Shown here piece after piece: positions 1 through 8,813 of a stretch of 64,000 bases of DNA (position 1 is its first letter; each line of letters opens with the position of its first letter). Position numbers and translations under genes: made by a program. This DNA is from Fusibacter paucivorans. Its GTDB lineage: Bacteria; Bacillota; Clostridia; Peptostreptococcales; Acidaminobacteraceae. The stretch spans positions 62,001-126,000 of the forward strand of contig NZ_JAHBCL010000011.1 of assembly GCF_018390735.1 (NCBI RefSeq), given 5' to 3'. The notes under the pieces are model-generated. The model ran no database searches, was not told where the DNA came from, and saw nothing but the letters and a program-made list of their open reading frames with translations.

Positions 1-517
1 TGGCGTCTAGTGTTGCATCAGGTGCGTTAAATGCCGGATAACCTGAAAAACCCTTTTCTCGGCTTGCAGTGGTCGTTTCAAAATTTCCCATTGTGTAATC
101 TGCGGCATTTAAATAAGGGGCGACATTTGCGAAGCTCTTCTTAAAATCATAAGTATCGGTATCGGCGCGATAGGCGGCTTTTATCTGAGGACCGTGGAAC
201 ATGATGTCGCCTGTGGCGGCGAGCCAGATATCAGTAGAATCATCTCGGCGCGATGCGGCGAGTGCTGTATCGTCGATAAGCCTCGGATCGGTACGGACGA
301 GGCTTTCTGTCACTGCTGCGGCATATGATGGCGATATATATTGACTAAGCCATTGTGAGACGGCATTGTCGCTGTCATCTGAAAAAGTTTGATTTGCGAA
401 GCCAGGATTTCCGTCTATGATAACGGTAGCGCTGAAACAAAGGATCAGCGTTAACAGTTTGTAAAAAATCATTCTTGGACAGCTATGGTTGTCCAACCTT
501 TTTTCAAATCGATTCAT
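1..517 (-). CDS. CapA-family (poly-gamma-glutamate synthesis type) protein, 5' part only
   Basis: The frame is open from an ATG at 517 (minus strand) to the window edge, about 172 codons, so the gene is cut at its C-terminal side. The first 40 residues are a basic start followed by a hydrophobic stretch (FYKLLTLILCFSATVII), a signal peptide or membrane anchor. From about residue 98 the sequence has the CapA metallophosphatase-like opening (AATGDIMFHGPQI), then a YDFKKSFANVAPYL segment and a TMGNFETT motif; the D and N/E positions are the expected metal-binding residues of the family. A ribosome site GGGAGAG lies at 530-524, 6 bases before the ATG. It diverges from ispE. Family members act on cell-surface poly-glutamate or are uncharacterised hydrolases, so substrate is unknown. 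Confidence 0.8.
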   Translation of the reverse strand, partial: MNRFEKRLDNHSCPRMIFYKLLTLILCFSATVIIDGNPGFANQTFSDDSDNAVSQWLSQYISPSYAAAVTESLVRTDPRLIDDTALAASRRDDSTDIWLAATGDIMFHGPQIKAAYRADTDTYDFKKSFANVAPYLNAADYTMGNFETTTASREKGFSGYPAFNAPDATLDA

Positions 518-565
518 CGTATGCTCTCCCTTATTGATGATGCAACTTCCTCATGTAATAGCTTT

Positions 566-594
566 ATTATAGAGTTTTCACTAAAAAAAGTCTA
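566..594 (-). promoter_or_regulatory. Predicted sigma-A promoter for the CapA-family gene
   Basis: On the minus strand TAGACT (594-589) and TATAAT (571-566) are separated by 17 bases; the -10 is perfect and the -35 is a 4/6 match. It points towards the CapA-family start at 517, leaving a leader of about 45 bases. Confidence 0.5.
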
Positions 595-653
595 TGCATG
601 GCATTTCAAGAGGTGAAATTAGCTAAAAATCATGCAAAATATGCAAAAACGAT

Positions 654-682
654 TTGTATTTGTTGAACAAACGGTTTATAAT
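654..682 (+). promoter_or_regulatory. Predicted sigma-A promoter for ispE, with a palindrome in the spacer
   Basis: TTGTAT (654-659) and TATAAT (677-682) are separated by 17 bases. The spacer carries a perfect 6-1-6 inverted repeat, TTTGTT-G-AACAAA (659-671), which is well placed to be a repressor operator. The start codon of ispE is about 60 bases downstream. Confidence 0.55.
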
Positions 683-749
683 AAAATTGTATTTTATATG
701 TATTTTGTATTCATATACTTAATGGATCACATCACGCAAAGGGGATCAT

Positions 750-1652
750 ATGACAGCAGCAGTGACCGTCAAGGCGCATGCGAAAATAAATCTTACATTG
801 GATGTTATTGGCAAACGAACCGATGGTTATCATGATGTAGAAATGATTATGCAGCAAATTAGTTTACACGATGTGGTGACAATATCACAGAGGCATGAAG
901 ACTTGGCGATAAATCTGACGAGTACCGTATCTCATCTGCCGACAGATTCGACTAATTTGGCATATAGAGCGGCGATGCTCATGCGTGAAGTTTATGGTAT
1001 TCAATCGGGGTTTAACATCCATATTGAAAAGCATATACCCGTCGCAGCCGGTTTAGCAGGCGGCAGTACTGATGCTGCTGCGGTTATAACGGGGATTGCG
1101 AAACTTATGGCATTGCCGGTTGAAACAGCATCGCTGGAAGCGGTTGGCTTAAAAATAGGCGCAGACGTTCCCTTTTGTATTCGTGGCGGTTGTGTCATTG
1201 CACGTGGATTAGGCGAAATACTGGAACCAATCAAAGGCTTAGAATATGTTTGGCTTCTGCTGGTAAAACCAAATTTTGGCGTTTCTACGAAAGAAGTTTA
1301 TGGCAATTTGGATTTATCGGCAATTAAAGCAAAACCGAATACGCAGGCGATGGTTGCGGCGATCCGTGACAATCAGAGAATGACAGTGATTTCTGAACTC
1401 TGTAATGTGCTTGAGACCGTCACCATAAAACGTTATCCGGAAGTGGGAATGATTAAGAAACAACTTGTGAGCTTTGGCGCCGAAGGGGTGCTGATGAGTG
1501 GCAGTGGACCGACAGTATTTGGCTTTTTCAAAGACTTAAACCGTGCAAAGCTAGCCCATAAAAAAATGAAACGATTTTATCATCAAAGTTATATCGTGAC
1601 GACGTATAATGGCGAAATATCACATAAAGGAGATATGAAAGGTGAATTTTAA
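750..1652 (+). CDS. ispE: 4-diphosphocytidyl-2-C-methyl-D-erythritol kinase IspE
   Basis: Phosphorylates the 2-hydroxyl of CDP-methylerythritol with ATP in the MEP pathway of isoprenoid precursor synthesis, in the cytoplasm. It is a GHMP kinase: the N-terminus has the family opening HAKINLTLDV followed by RTDGYHDVEMIMQQISLHD-type sequence, the glycine-rich ATP loop PVAAGLAGGSTDAAA is near residues 94-108, and the C-terminal GHMP motif is MSGSGPTVFG. Length 300 residues is usual for IspE. The ATG at 750 follows a site AAAGGGG. A longer upstream reading frame in another phase is not used. Its last 11 bases overlap the next gene, so the two are probably co-transcribed. IspE followed by a GntR regulator is a common Clostridia order. 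Confidence 0.95.
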   Translation: MTAAVTVKAHAKINLTLDVIGKRTDGYHDVEMIMQQISLHDVVTISQRHEDLAINLTSTVSHLPTDSTNLAYRAAMLMREVYGIQSGFNIHIEKHIPVAAGLAGGSTDAAAVITGIAKLMALPVETASLEAVGLKIGADVPFCIRGGCVIARGLGEILEPIKGLEYVWLLLVKPNFGVSTKEVYGNLDLSAIKAKPNTQAMVAAIRDNQRMTVISELCNVLETVTIKRYPEVGMIKKQLVSFGAEGVLMSGSGPTVFGFFKDLNRAKLAHKKMKRFYHQSYIVTTYNGEISHKGDMKGEF

Positions 1653-2307
1653 CAAATTGGAAATCAGGAATTACAAGCCACTCGGCGAGGTTGTATTTGA
1701 ATACCTTAGAAATGCTATTTTGAGCGGCGAACTTAAGCCAGGTGAGCGCTTAATGGAAGTCACCATTGCCGATCAGCTCGGCGTCAGCAGAACGCCCGTT
1801 AGAGAGGCTATTCGAAAACTCGAAAAAGAAAATTTTGTTATTATGATTCCGAGAAAAGGCGCTTATGTCGCGGATCTTACGAAGAAGGACATTCTCGAAG
1901 TGCTCGAAATCAGAAAAGAACTCGAAGGATTTGCTGCGGCACTTGCAGCAGAGCGCATGAATGATACAGAGCGCGAGAAGCTGGGCCGCGTTATTGAAGA
2001 CTTTAACGACGGGATGATCAACATGGATAAAAAGCGCATGATTGACTGTGACAACGAGTTTCACTCCCTAATTTTTTATGCGAGTAAAAACCAGCGCCTG
2101 ATTAACATCATCTTTGATCTCCACGATCAATTTCAGCGTTTCAGGTTGGTTTATTTTAATGAATTTAATAATTTTCATGAAATTCAAATGTCTCATGGGC
2201 GTATTTTTGAAGCGCTTTTACTCAACGACCCTAAAATGGCGCGTAAAGAGGCAGAAGAACATGTTGAAAATATTCGAGCCTTGGTTAACCGATGGATAAC
2301 AGAATAG
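1642..2307 (+). CDS. GntR-family transcriptional regulator, FadR/FCD type
   Basis: A DNA-binding repressor or activator. Residues about 10-75 are the winged helix-turn-helix of the GntR family (PLGEVVFEYLRNAILSGELK, then LGVSRTPVREAIRKLE), and residues about 85-210 are the all-helical FCD ligand-binding domain with the acidic and histidine positions (RKELEG, DNEFHSLIF, SHGRIFEALL, EEHVENI) that usually hold a metal and an organic acid. The GTG start at 1642 follows AAAGGAG and lies inside the end of ispE. Ligand and target genes cannot be read from sequence; placement between ispE and a DUF1934 gene is a conserved but unexplained order. Confidence 0.9.
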   Translation: MNFNKLEIRNYKPLGEVVFEYLRNAILSGELKPGERLMEVTIADQLGVSRTPVREAIRKLEKENFVIMIPRKGAYVADLTKKDILEVLEIRKELEGFAAALAAERMNDTEREKLGRVIEDFNDGMINMDKKRMIDCDNEFHSLIFYASKNQRLINIIFDLHDQFQRFRLVYFNEFNNFHEIQMSHGRIFEALLLNDPKMARKEAEEHVENIRALVNRWITE

Positions 2308-2726
2308 ACAGACAATGCATGGTTGAAATCAAGTCGACGATTGTCACGTCTGCCGGTGACCGTGATGAAATGGTGCTTTCCACACAGGCGCAGTATCAGG
2401 TGAAGGACGGCAAGGGCTATCTTCGTTATGAAGAAAGTGAAATCAGCGGCATGGAAGGTTCTAAAACACTTCTGAAGCATGATGGCGATACCGTTCATAT
2501 TCGGCGTTACGGTACGGTGAACAGTCTTTTTGTCATTACAGAAAATAAGCCTTATGAGACACTTTACAGAACGCCGTATGGCGAATTTCTCATGCAGGTC
2601 GTCGGCAAGCGCGTCGCGTGGTCAGACGAAGGCATGCTTCAAATTGCCATCGCCTATACACTGCATATGGAGGGCAATGACGAAACTTCCGACATTACAA
2701 TCGAGATTCGTGAACTCAATCATTAA
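2292..2726 (+). CDS. DUF1934 (YwiB-like) calycin-type protein
   Basis: A 144-residue protein of the DUF1934 family, which folds as a lipocalin-like beta barrel; no catalytic role is established. Visible family features are the alternating beta pattern MVEIKSTI..DEMVLSTQAQYQ, the YLRYEESEISGMEGSKT segment, and the late RTPYGEFLMQVVG and YTLHMEGNDE..DITIEI segments. No good ribosome site precedes either ATG at 2292 (16-base overlap with the GntR gene) or ATG at 2319; the first is given, but the family match begins at the second. Likely translated by coupling to the GntR gene. Function unknown. Confidence 0.8.
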   Translation: MDNRIDRQCMVEIKSTIVTSAGDRDEMVLSTQAQYQVKDGKGYLRYEESEISGMEGSKTLLKHDGDTVHIRRYGTVNSLFVITENKPYETLYRTPYGEFLMQVVGKRVAWSDEGMLQIAIAYTLHMEGNDETSDITIEIRELNH

Positions 2727-2763
2727 ACAGACAATCGATAATTGATATAAGATGGAGAGAGAG

Positions 2764-3459
2764 ATGACAGATCGAAAGCAAATGGTATTCATGCTCATGA
2801 TTCTGAGCTTGGTTTTAACAGTATTGCCCACGATGTTTATCATGTCTTTTGGTGAACTCAATCCCATAAAGACATTCGTCGTCATTTTTTCCTATACGTT
2901 GATGCTGTGTATTTTTGGCCTCGAAATTTATGATAGACGGGTTAAGAATACCAAGCAGGAAGTGACAGCACTGCTTGAAAAAGAAAAGATGATTAACGGT
3001 ACCTTGATATCGATCAACAATGAAGACAAACTCAAGAATGTTTTGGCACTTGAAATTGAACGCATACAATATTATGATCAGAGTTCAAGTGTTATCTTTT
3101 TTGACGTCGATCGTCTGGGGACGATCAATACTTATTATGGTTATCACGTTGGCGATCAGCTGCTTATTGAAATCATTCGGATGACACAGGCAAATATTGG
3201 CGAAGACGATCAACTGGCTAGAATTAAGGGAGACACATTTGCCATTATTTTGCCGAATAAGCCAAAACAAACTGCCTATTTGCTCGCTGAAAAGCTGCAG
3301 CGTATATTGAATCAAATGAATTTTGCGCAAGTGGGCCGTGTCAGCTGTCGATTTGCCGTGCTCGGTCTCTTTAAAACCAGTGAAGAGGATAAAGTGATTG
3401 AGCTCGCTTATGAAAAATTAGCACAGAGCAAAGCCTTTGGTAAAGGCAGTATTATTTAA
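2764..3459 (+). CDS. Membrane protein with degenerate GGDEF domain
   Basis: 231 residues. Two hydrophobic helices (about residues 6-27 and 36-53) anchor the protein; a short helical linker (RRVKNTKQEVTALLEKEKM) leads into a GGDEF-like domain from about residue 75. The domain keeps the I-site-side opening SVIFFDVDRLGTINTYYG and the helix VGDQLLIEIIRM, but where active diguanylate cyclases have GG(D/E)EF this one has KGDTF. Cyclic-di-GMP synthesis is therefore unlikely; it may bind nucleotide, or be a structural or regulatory remnant. Start chosen at 2764 because GGAGAG sits just before it, while an in-frame ATG at 2752 has no ribosome site. A terminator follows directly. Confidence 0.8.
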   Translation: MTDRKQMVFMLMILSLVLTVLPTMFIMSFGELNPIKTFVVIFSYTLMLCIFGLEIYDRRVKNTKQEVTALLEKEKMINGTLISINNEDKLKNVLALEIERIQYYDQSSSVIFFDVDRLGTINTYYGYHVGDQLLIEIIRMTQANIGEDDQLARIKGDTFAIILPNKPKQTAYLLAEKLQRILNQMNFAQVGRVSCRFAVLGLFKTSEEDKVIELAYEKLAQSKAFGKGSII

Positions 3460-3502
3460 CGCCCAAAATTCGGCAGTGACGCCGAGAATTTGGCGTTTTT
3501 TT
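3460..3502 (+). terminator. Rho-independent terminator after the GGDEF-like gene
   Basis: A 15-base imperfect stem (CGCCCAAAATTCGGC with GCCGAGAATTTGGCG, six-base loop) followed by seven T. It closes the ispE-to-GGDEF transcription unit. Confidence 0.85.
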
Positions 3503-3615
3503 AAATCGAAATAAATCAATAAATTCTTCAAGCAAACGTCAGGAAAATGAAGCTGCAAAAAGTTTCAATAAAGAAAGTGTTAAGCAATTGGTTAAAATAT
3601 TAAGATGAGGTTGAA

Positions 3616-5031
3616 ATGATATCGAAGAATAGACATAAATCCCAATTTTTCATGACAGATGAACAAATGTGTATGATGTTTGAGCACCTCTCAGAGGGTA
3701 TTCAAATTATTGATGCTGAGGGGCGCTTGGTTTTTTGCAACCAAAAAGCAGCCATGCTGGATGACATCAATATCTTAGAATCTGTCGGTAAACACATTAC
3801 AGAAATCTATCCCTCACTTGCATATGACGAGAGTACACTGCTTGAAGTGCTTTGCACACAGACCCCGATTTATAATCGAGAGCAAACTTACAGAACCTAT
3901 CGCGGCAAAACCATTACCACTGTCAATACAACACTGCCTTTACAACAGGCAGAAGAAATATATGGTGCTGTTGAAATATCAAACGATATTACTGCTTACA
4001 AGGTCCTAACGGATCAATATATGGCACTTCGTCAAAAAGTATCGTCACCTAAAAATCATGGGGACAATGAAAAGCAAACACTGTATTGTTTTGAAGATAT
4101 CATTACACATAACGCTGCATTTAACCGTGTTAAGACGATCGCCATGAAAGCGTCGCTCACGGATATGCCTATTTTGATCTACGGTGAAACCGGTACGGGA
4201 AAAGAAATGTTGGCGCAGGCAATTCACGGAAGCAGCAAGCGAACAGCAGAGGCTTTTATTGCCCAAAACTGTGCAGCACTACCCGGCTCGCTGCTTGAAG
4301 GCATTCTTTTTGGGACTGTAAAGGGAGGGTTTACAGGTGCGATTGATCGTCCGGGGCTCTTTGAACTGGCAGATGGCGGCACGTTATTTCTTGACGAAAT
4401 TAATTCCATGCCATTGGAATTGCAGGCAAAACTGCTGAGGGTGTTGCAGGAAGCGAAAATTAGGCGGATTGGCGATACCAAAGAGAGGCTTGTCGATGTT
4501 CGGATACTGGCGGCAACGAATATTGAGCCCAATAAGGCCATTGAACAGGGGATGCTCCGTCGAGATCTCTACTATCGATTGAATACGATCTTTTTCTGGA
4601 TTCCGCGGTTGGCCGATCGTCGAGAGGATCTTTCAACGCTCACGGATCACTTTATTGAAAGATACAATACAAAGCATTTAAAGCACTATGCAGGCATTTC
4701 ACCGGATGTGAAAGCAATCTTCGAGCAGTATGCGTGGAACGGAAACGTCAGAGAACTTGAACACGTACTTGAAAGTGCCATGCTTATTGGGAATGGTCAA
4801 ATCATTGAAGTTGACGATTTGCCGCACGATATGCTTCATGAGGAAAATCGGTGTTTGAATATGCTGCTGCATGAAGACCAGTCAATGCAGGAAGCCGTTG
4901 AAGCGCTGGAGGCTGCCATGATTGAAAGTGCACTAAGTGTAACGGGGCGCAATACCACACAGGCAGCGCAAAAGTTAAAAATGCCGCGGCAGACATTGCA
5001 ATATAAAATGAAGAAATACGGTATTGTTTAG
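3616..5031 (+). CDS. Sigma-54-dependent activator (PAS - AAA+ - Fis HTH)
   Basis: Enhancer-binding protein expected to open the sigma-54 promoter just downstream and so switch on lysine fermentation. Residues about 18-135 are a PAS sensor domain; about 160-400 the AAA+ domain, with Walker A GETGTGKE (190-197), the sigma-54 contact loop GGFTGA (237-242, standard GAFTGA with A to G), Walker B GGTLFLDE (254-261) and arginine-rich RRDLYYRLN; the last 45 residues are a Fis-type helix-turn-helix (TGRNTTQAAQKLKMPRQTLQ). No receiver domain, so control is by a small ligand rather than phosphorelay. The architecture is that of RocR-like regulators of amino-acid catabolism. ATG at 3616 follows GATGAGG. 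Ligand (lysine or an intermediate) is inferred from context only. Confidence 0.93.
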   Translation: MISKNRHKSQFFMTDEQMCMMFEHLSEGIQIIDAEGRLVFCNQKAAMLDDINILESVGKHITEIYPSLAYDESTLLEVLCTQTPIYNREQTYRTYRGKTITTVNTTLPLQQAEEIYGAVEISNDITAYKVLTDQYMALRQKVSSPKNHGDNEKQTLYCFEDIITHNAAFNRVKTIAMKASLTDMPILIYGETGTGKEMLAQAIHGSSKRTAEAFIAQNCAALPGSLLEGILFGTVKGGFTGAIDRPGLFELADGGTLFLDEINSMPLELQAKLLRVLQEAKIRRIGDTKERLVDVRILAATNIEPNKAIEQGMLRRDLYYRLNTIFFWIPRLADRREDLSTLTDHFIERYNTKHLKHYAGISPDVKAIFEQYAWNGNVRELEHVLESAMLIGNGQIIEVDDLPHDMLHEENRCLNMLLHEDQSMQEAVEALEAAMIESALSVTGRNTTQAAQKLKMPRQTLQYKMKKYGIV

Positions 5032-5127
5032 CTTTGTCCAATTTGATACGAAATAAGGTTAAAATATCATATTGAGTGCTGCGCTTTAAAAGGTTTTGCA
5101 TTGATTCAGTAGGATCAAAAATATATT

Positions 5128-5150
5128 CGCCCAAAATTGGGCGTTTTTTT
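5128..5150 (+). terminator. Rho-independent terminator after the sigma-54 activator
   Basis: A 16-base perfect palindrome CGCCCAAAATTGGGCG followed by seven T. It insulates the activator gene from the sigma-54 promoter. The stem starts with the same bases as the terminator at 3460. Confidence 0.85.
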
Positions 5151-5232
5151 ATTGCGTTTTTGATGATAGTCATTGTAAACGAATAGGATACAAGGCGGGT
5201 ATTGGACGATTAATCCCTTGAAACAATTGCAA

Positions 5233-5272
5233 TAAGCGGTTTTTCATATTTTATTTGCATTATATAAGCGGT
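5233..5272 (+). promoter_or_regulatory. Possible activator-binding repeats upstream of kdd
   Basis: Within the 306-base gap before kdd, TAAGCGGT occurs twice on the same strand, at 5233-5240 and 5265-5272, 32 bases apart (about three helical turns), each preceded by a TTGCA-containing A/T stretch. They are candidates for the binding site of the neighbouring activator, although they lie closer to the promoter (less than 50 bases) than classical enhancers. The rest of the gap holds the terminator at 5128 and the sigma-54 promoter. Confidence 0.3.
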
Positions 5273-5284
5273 AGTGACATTATT

Positions 5285-5298
5285 GGCATCAATTTTGC
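5285..5298 (+). promoter_or_regulatory. Sigma-54 (-24/-12) promoter of the lysine-fermentation operon
   Basis: TTGGCATCAATTTTGCG (5283-5299): the GG (5285-5286) and GC (5297-5298) doublets are exactly 10 bases apart, the hallmark spacing, and the sequence fits the consensus TGGCAY-N5-TTGC. It lies 40 bases upstream of the kdd ATG and just after the gene for a sigma-54 activator. Confidence 0.88.
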
Positions 5299-5337
5299 GT
5301 GTATACAGTATTGAAAACATTTTTACAGGAGGGAACT

Positions 5338-6378
5338 ATGCAACCAAAAGGCTGTCAATATGGTACACACAGAGTCATCAAACCCAAAGGTGTTTTGCCG
5401 CAGCCGGCAGAAAGCATCTCTAATGATATGGCGCTTTTCGACAACGAGATACGTATCGACGTACAAACGCTCAATATAGATTCTGCTTCCTTTACGCAGA
5501 TTAAACAGCAGGCAAACGGCGATGTCGAACAAATTAAGGCCATTATGATGGCAATTGTTAAAGAGCAGGGCAAGCATAAAAACCCAGTTACGGGGTCAGG
5601 CGGCATGCTGATCGGCACCGTTGAAGCCATTGGCGATGCGCTGATTGGCAAAACGCCTTTAAAGGTCGGCGATAAAATTGCAACGCTGGTATCCCTGTCA
5701 CTGACGCCGCTCGTCATTGAATCCATCACAAACGTGCGAATGGATACAGATCAAGTGGATATAAAAGGCAAGGCGATTTTATTTGAAAGCGGACTCTATG
5801 CAAAACTGCCGAAAGATATTCCTGAGAAACTAGCGCTGTCCGTTTTGGATGTCGCTGGGGCACCTGCACAGACGGCAAAACTCGTAAAGCCGGGCGATAC
5901 CGTACTCGTCATTGGCGGCGGCGGGAAATCTGGTATGCTTTGTCTTTATGAAGCGAAAAAATGTGCCGGAGAAAGCGGCTGTGTCATCTGCCTCCAAAAC
6001 GATGACGCCATGCGGGAAACCGTAATGGCAAATCATTTGGCAGATCACTATATCGTAGCCGATGCAACTGATGCCGTCGGTGTTTTAAAGGCTATTGATG
6101 CGGTGACAGACGGCAAATTCTGTGATTTGACGATCAACTGCGTCAATGTGCAAAATACTGAAATGGCTTCTATTCTCGCAACGAAAGACGAAGGAACGGT
6201 TTACTTTTTCAGCATGGCGACGAATTTTACAAAAGCGGCGCTTGGTGCAGAAGGGGTCGGCAAAGATATCAATATGATTATCGGCAATGGTTACACCAAA
6301 GGACACGCTGCACTGACACTGGAAATGATGCGCGAGAGCGAAGCACTTCGAAAAATTTATGAAAAACTCTACGCATAG
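5338..6378 (+). CDS. kdd: L-erythro-3,5-diaminohexanoate dehydrogenase
   Basis: Oxidatively deaminates 3,5-diaminohexanoate to 5-amino-3-oxohexanoate with NAD in the lysine-to-acetate-and-butyrate pathway, downstream of the two aminomutases. The protein is about 346 residues from ATG 5338, the normal length of the family; that ATG is preceded by AGGAGGGA, whereas a longer GTG-started frame begins inside the sigma-54 promoter and is rejected. A Rossmann loop VIGGGGKSGMLCLYEAKK lies near residue 190, after an N-terminal GroES-like half with VTGSGGMLIGTVEAIG. It is first in the operon here, followed after 85 bases by kamA, a different order from clusters in which kdd follows kamE. Confidence 0.92.
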   Translation: MQPKGCQYGTHRVIKPKGVLPQPAESISNDMALFDNEIRIDVQTLNIDSASFTQIKQQANGDVEQIKAIMMAIVKEQGKHKNPVTGSGGMLIGTVEAIGDALIGKTPLKVGDKIATLVSLSLTPLVIESITNVRMDTDQVDIKGKAILFESGLYAKLPKDIPEKLALSVLDVAGAPAQTAKLVKPGDTVLVIGGGGKSGMLCLYEAKKCAGESGCVICLQNDDAMRETVMANHLADHYIVADATDAVGVLKAIDAVTDGKFCDLTINCVNVQNTEMASILATKDEGTVYFFSMATNFTKAALGAEGVGKDINMIIGNGYTKGHAALTLEMMRESEALRKIYEKLYA

Positions 6379-6463
6379 TGCCGAATGAATGCACAAAGTG
6401 TTAATGGATTAAGCGCACGTATACAAATAGACGAGACGGGTATTCAGAAAGGAAGCTGGGGTT

Positions 6464-7717
6464 ATGAGAAGTTACAAAACGGTCAAGCGTTGGGAAAATA
6501 TTACGGAAGCGGAATGGCAGTCATGGGAATGGCAGGTACGCAACCGCATTACAAAGCTGGAAGAGCTTAAAGAAATCATATCTCTGACGCCTGACGAGGA
6601 AGAGGGCATCCAAAAATCACTTGAAATTTTACGCATGGGCATTACGCCTTATTATGCGATGCTAATGGACGAAAAGGATTCGCACTGTCCCATTCGAAAG
6701 CAGGCAGTGCCCACGATTTACGAAACACATTTTAGCACGGCGGATATGGACGATCCATTGCATGAGGATGCTGATTCGCCCGTACCGGGACTAACGCATC
6801 GCTATCCCGACCGCGTGTTGTTTTTAATCACAGATATGTGTTCCATGTATTGCCGCCACTGTACGCGGCGAAGATTCGCCGGTCATCATGACGGCGGTGT
6901 GCCGAGGGATCGTATTGACCGTGCTATTGACTACATTCGCAACACGCCTGCTGTAAGGGATGTTCTGCTGTCAGGTGGCGACGCACTTTTGGTATCTGAC
7001 GGCCTTCTGGAATACATTATTTCTGAACTGCGAAAAATTCCGCATGTTGAAATCATACGCATTGGTTCGAGAACGCCGGTCGTATGTCCACAGCGTATTA
7101 CACCGGAACTTGTAGCAATGCTGAAAAAATACCATCCAATTTGGCTGAATACGCATTTTAACCACGCGAAGGAAATTACACCGGAATCAAAGGCGGCATG
7201 TGAGCGCCTCGCCGATGCGGGTATTCCGCTGGGCAACCAGTCCGTATTGTTGAAAGGTGTAAACGACAGCGTTCACATCATGCGCGACCTCGTACATGAA
7301 CTGGTCAAAATCCGCGTGAGACCTTACTACATTTACCAATGTGACCTTTCAAACGGCATTGAGCACTTTAGAACGCCGGTTTCGGCTGGGATCGAAATCA
7401 TCGAAGGGCTCAGAGGGCATACATCCGGTTACTGTGTGCCGACATTTGTCGTCGACGCGCCGGGAGGCGGTGGTAAAATCCCTGTGATGCCGCAGTATCT
7501 GATTTCACAGTCACCTGAAAAAGTCATCCTTCGAAATTATGAGGGCGTTATTACCACTTACACACAGCCCACGCAATACGATAAAGCCAAAGAAGGCGCG
7601 GTTGAAACGGAAGCGCAGAAAGCGCATAAGATTATTGGGATTGGGGGACTGCTTTCGGGAGAACGCGTCGCCATCGGTCTCGAAAAATATGAAAGACACG
7701 GTCATGATGACGAATAA
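6464..7717 (+). CDS. kamA: L-lysine 2,3-aminomutase (radical SAM, PLP)
   Basis: Interconverts L-lysine and L-beta-lysine, the first step of lysine fermentation. The [4Fe-4S]/SAM motif CxxxCxxC is at C126, C130 and C133 (CSMYCRHC, followed by TRRRFAGH). PLP-binding lysine is K338 in the PGGGGK motif; the two aspartates known in the Clostridium subterminale enzyme to hold the substrate epsilon-amino group are present as D294 (YQCDLS) and D331 (VVDAPGG), which favours lysine over glutamate as substrate. The cysteines, aspartates and lysine are each offset by one residue from that enzyme. 417 residues is full length. ATG 6464 follows GAAAGGAAG. Its end overlaps kamB. Oxygen-sensitive, consistent with an anaerobe. 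Confidence 0.95.
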   Translation: MRSYKTVKRWENITEAEWQSWEWQVRNRITKLEELKEIISLTPDEEEGIQKSLEILRMGITPYYAMLMDEKDSHCPIRKQAVPTIYETHFSTADMDDPLHEDADSPVPGLTHRYPDRVLFLITDMCSMYCRHCTRRRFAGHHDGGVPRDRIDRAIDYIRNTPAVRDVLLSGGDALLVSDGLLEYIISELRKIPHVEIIRIGSRTPVVCPQRITPELVAMLKKYHPIWLNTHFNHAKEITPESKAACERLADAGIPLGNQSVLLKGVNDSVHIMRDLVHELVKIRVRPYYIYQCDLSNGIEHFRTPVSAGIEIIEGLRGHTSGYCVPTFVVDAPGGGGKIPVMPQYLISQSPEKVILRNYEGVITTYTQPTQYDKAKEGAVETEAQKAHKIIGIGGLLSGERVAIGLEKYERHGHDDE

Positions 7718-8792
7718 ACAGTTGTTATCGGTATTGTTTGACACCATGCCGTCCAGACTTGCCGTGCTTGGCATGGCAAAAAACGCCGGCAAGACGGTAA
7801 CGCTGAACCGCATTTTGGCATGGGCCGCGGATCAGACATCTATTTTCGGCATCACATCCATCGGACGTGACGGCGAACCGGAGGATGTGCTGACAAAGAC
7901 AAAAAAACCGGCGATTACACTGTATCCGGGCATGCTCTTTGCAACGGGTGAACAGTGGCTCAAGAACGCAACCCTGACATATGAACTGCTTGAGCGCACG
8001 GCGATTCAAACTTATTTTGGCGTTATTGTCATTGGATGTGTGACCCAAAAGGGCGAAATCCAAGTCAGCGGCGCCAATACCAATGCAGAACACGAGCGCG
8101 TCATGCAGAGGCTGGAAGCAAATGGCGCAAACCGTGTGCTCGTCGATGGGGCAATGGATCGTCAGAGTTTGGCGTCGCCGCCCTTAATTGACGGCTGTAT
8201 CTTGGCAACCGGTGCTGTACTCAGCCGTACAGAAAAGCGCGTCATCTCATTGACGAAACATCGGGTGATGCAGCTGACGGCAGAGAAAGCATCAGATGCT
8301 GTTTGCAGTGCCTATGCAGCTGCACCTGCAAGTGCACAGGTAGGTGTTGTCAATCGCGGTTCTGAAACTATAAAATGGCTGACAGGCGTAACGACGGCAT
8401 TGGAAGCCGGCGATAAAATTGCAGATGAAATGACAGCGGAAACAGCTGCTGTCGTCCTAAAAGGTGCACTGACAGCCAGGGTGCTCGCTCAAATCACAGA
8501 TGGCAATCCATTGGGTAGAAAGATGACTTATATTGTCAGTGACGGTACGAAATTATTTTTAGATTATGAAGCAGGACTGAAATACAAAGCGATGGGTGTC
8601 CGTTTTCAGGTCATTCATCCGATTAACCTGTTGGCGGTTACGGTTAATCCCGTCGCGCCGCAGGGGTTTTCATTTGAAGCGATAGCTTTTCGCAGTGCAA
8701 TGGCAGAGGCACTGGCGCCAATGCCGGTGATTGACGTTTGCGGTGAGGATTTGATGACGGATGATTATTCGAATGAAGATCAAAGACTATAA
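7704..8792 (+). CDS. kamB: KamB-like protein, putative lysine 5,6-aminomutase reactivase subunit
   Basis: About 362 residues. An N-terminal P-loop GMAKNAGKT lies at residues 23-31, followed by [20 protein letters not shown], so the protein probably binds nucleotide. In lysine-fermenting clusters the gene between kamA and kamD encodes KamB, thought to act with the MutS-like ATPase KamC to replace damaged adenosylcobalamin in KamDE. No kamC is present here, so KamB would work alone or with a partner elsewhere. Start is uncertain: ATGs at 7689, 7704 and 7707 are in frame and all overlap the end of kamA; none has a strong ribosome site, suggesting translational coupling. The assignment rests on context and P-loop, not on a solved mechanism. 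Confidence 0.75.
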   Translation: MMTNKQLLSVLFDTMPSRLAVLGMAKNAGKTVTLNRILAWAADQTSIFGITSIGRDGEPEDVLTKTKKPAITLYPGMLFATGEQWLKNATLTYELLERTAIQTYFGVIVIGCVTQKGEIQVSGANTNAEHERVMQRLEANGANRVLVDGAMDRQSLASPPLIDGCILATGAVLSRTEKRVISLTKHRVMQLTAEKASDAVCSAYAAAPASAQVGVVNRGSETIKWLTGVTTALEAGDKIADEMTAETAAVVLKGALTARVLAQITDGNPLGRKMTYIVSDGTKLFLDYEAGLKYKAMGVRFQVIHPINLLAVTVNPVAPQGFSFEAIAFRSAMAEALAPMPVIDVCGEDLMTDDYSNEDQRL

Positions 8793-8813
8793 AAAAGAAG
8801 GAGGGGCGGTTTA

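Noticed and set aside
632-835. 67-codon frame overlapping the ispE start
   Set aside because: It runs through the ispE promoter region and into ispE in another phase, and its composition is that of non-coding A/T-rich DNA.
4802-5173. 123-codon minus-strand frame opposite the sigma-54 activator end
   Set aside because: It is the shadow of a real coding gene and of its terminator, with no ribosome site.
6385-6570. 61-codon frame between kdd and kamA
   Set aside because: Most of it lies inside kamA in another phase and it resembles no family; kamA has a proper site and start.
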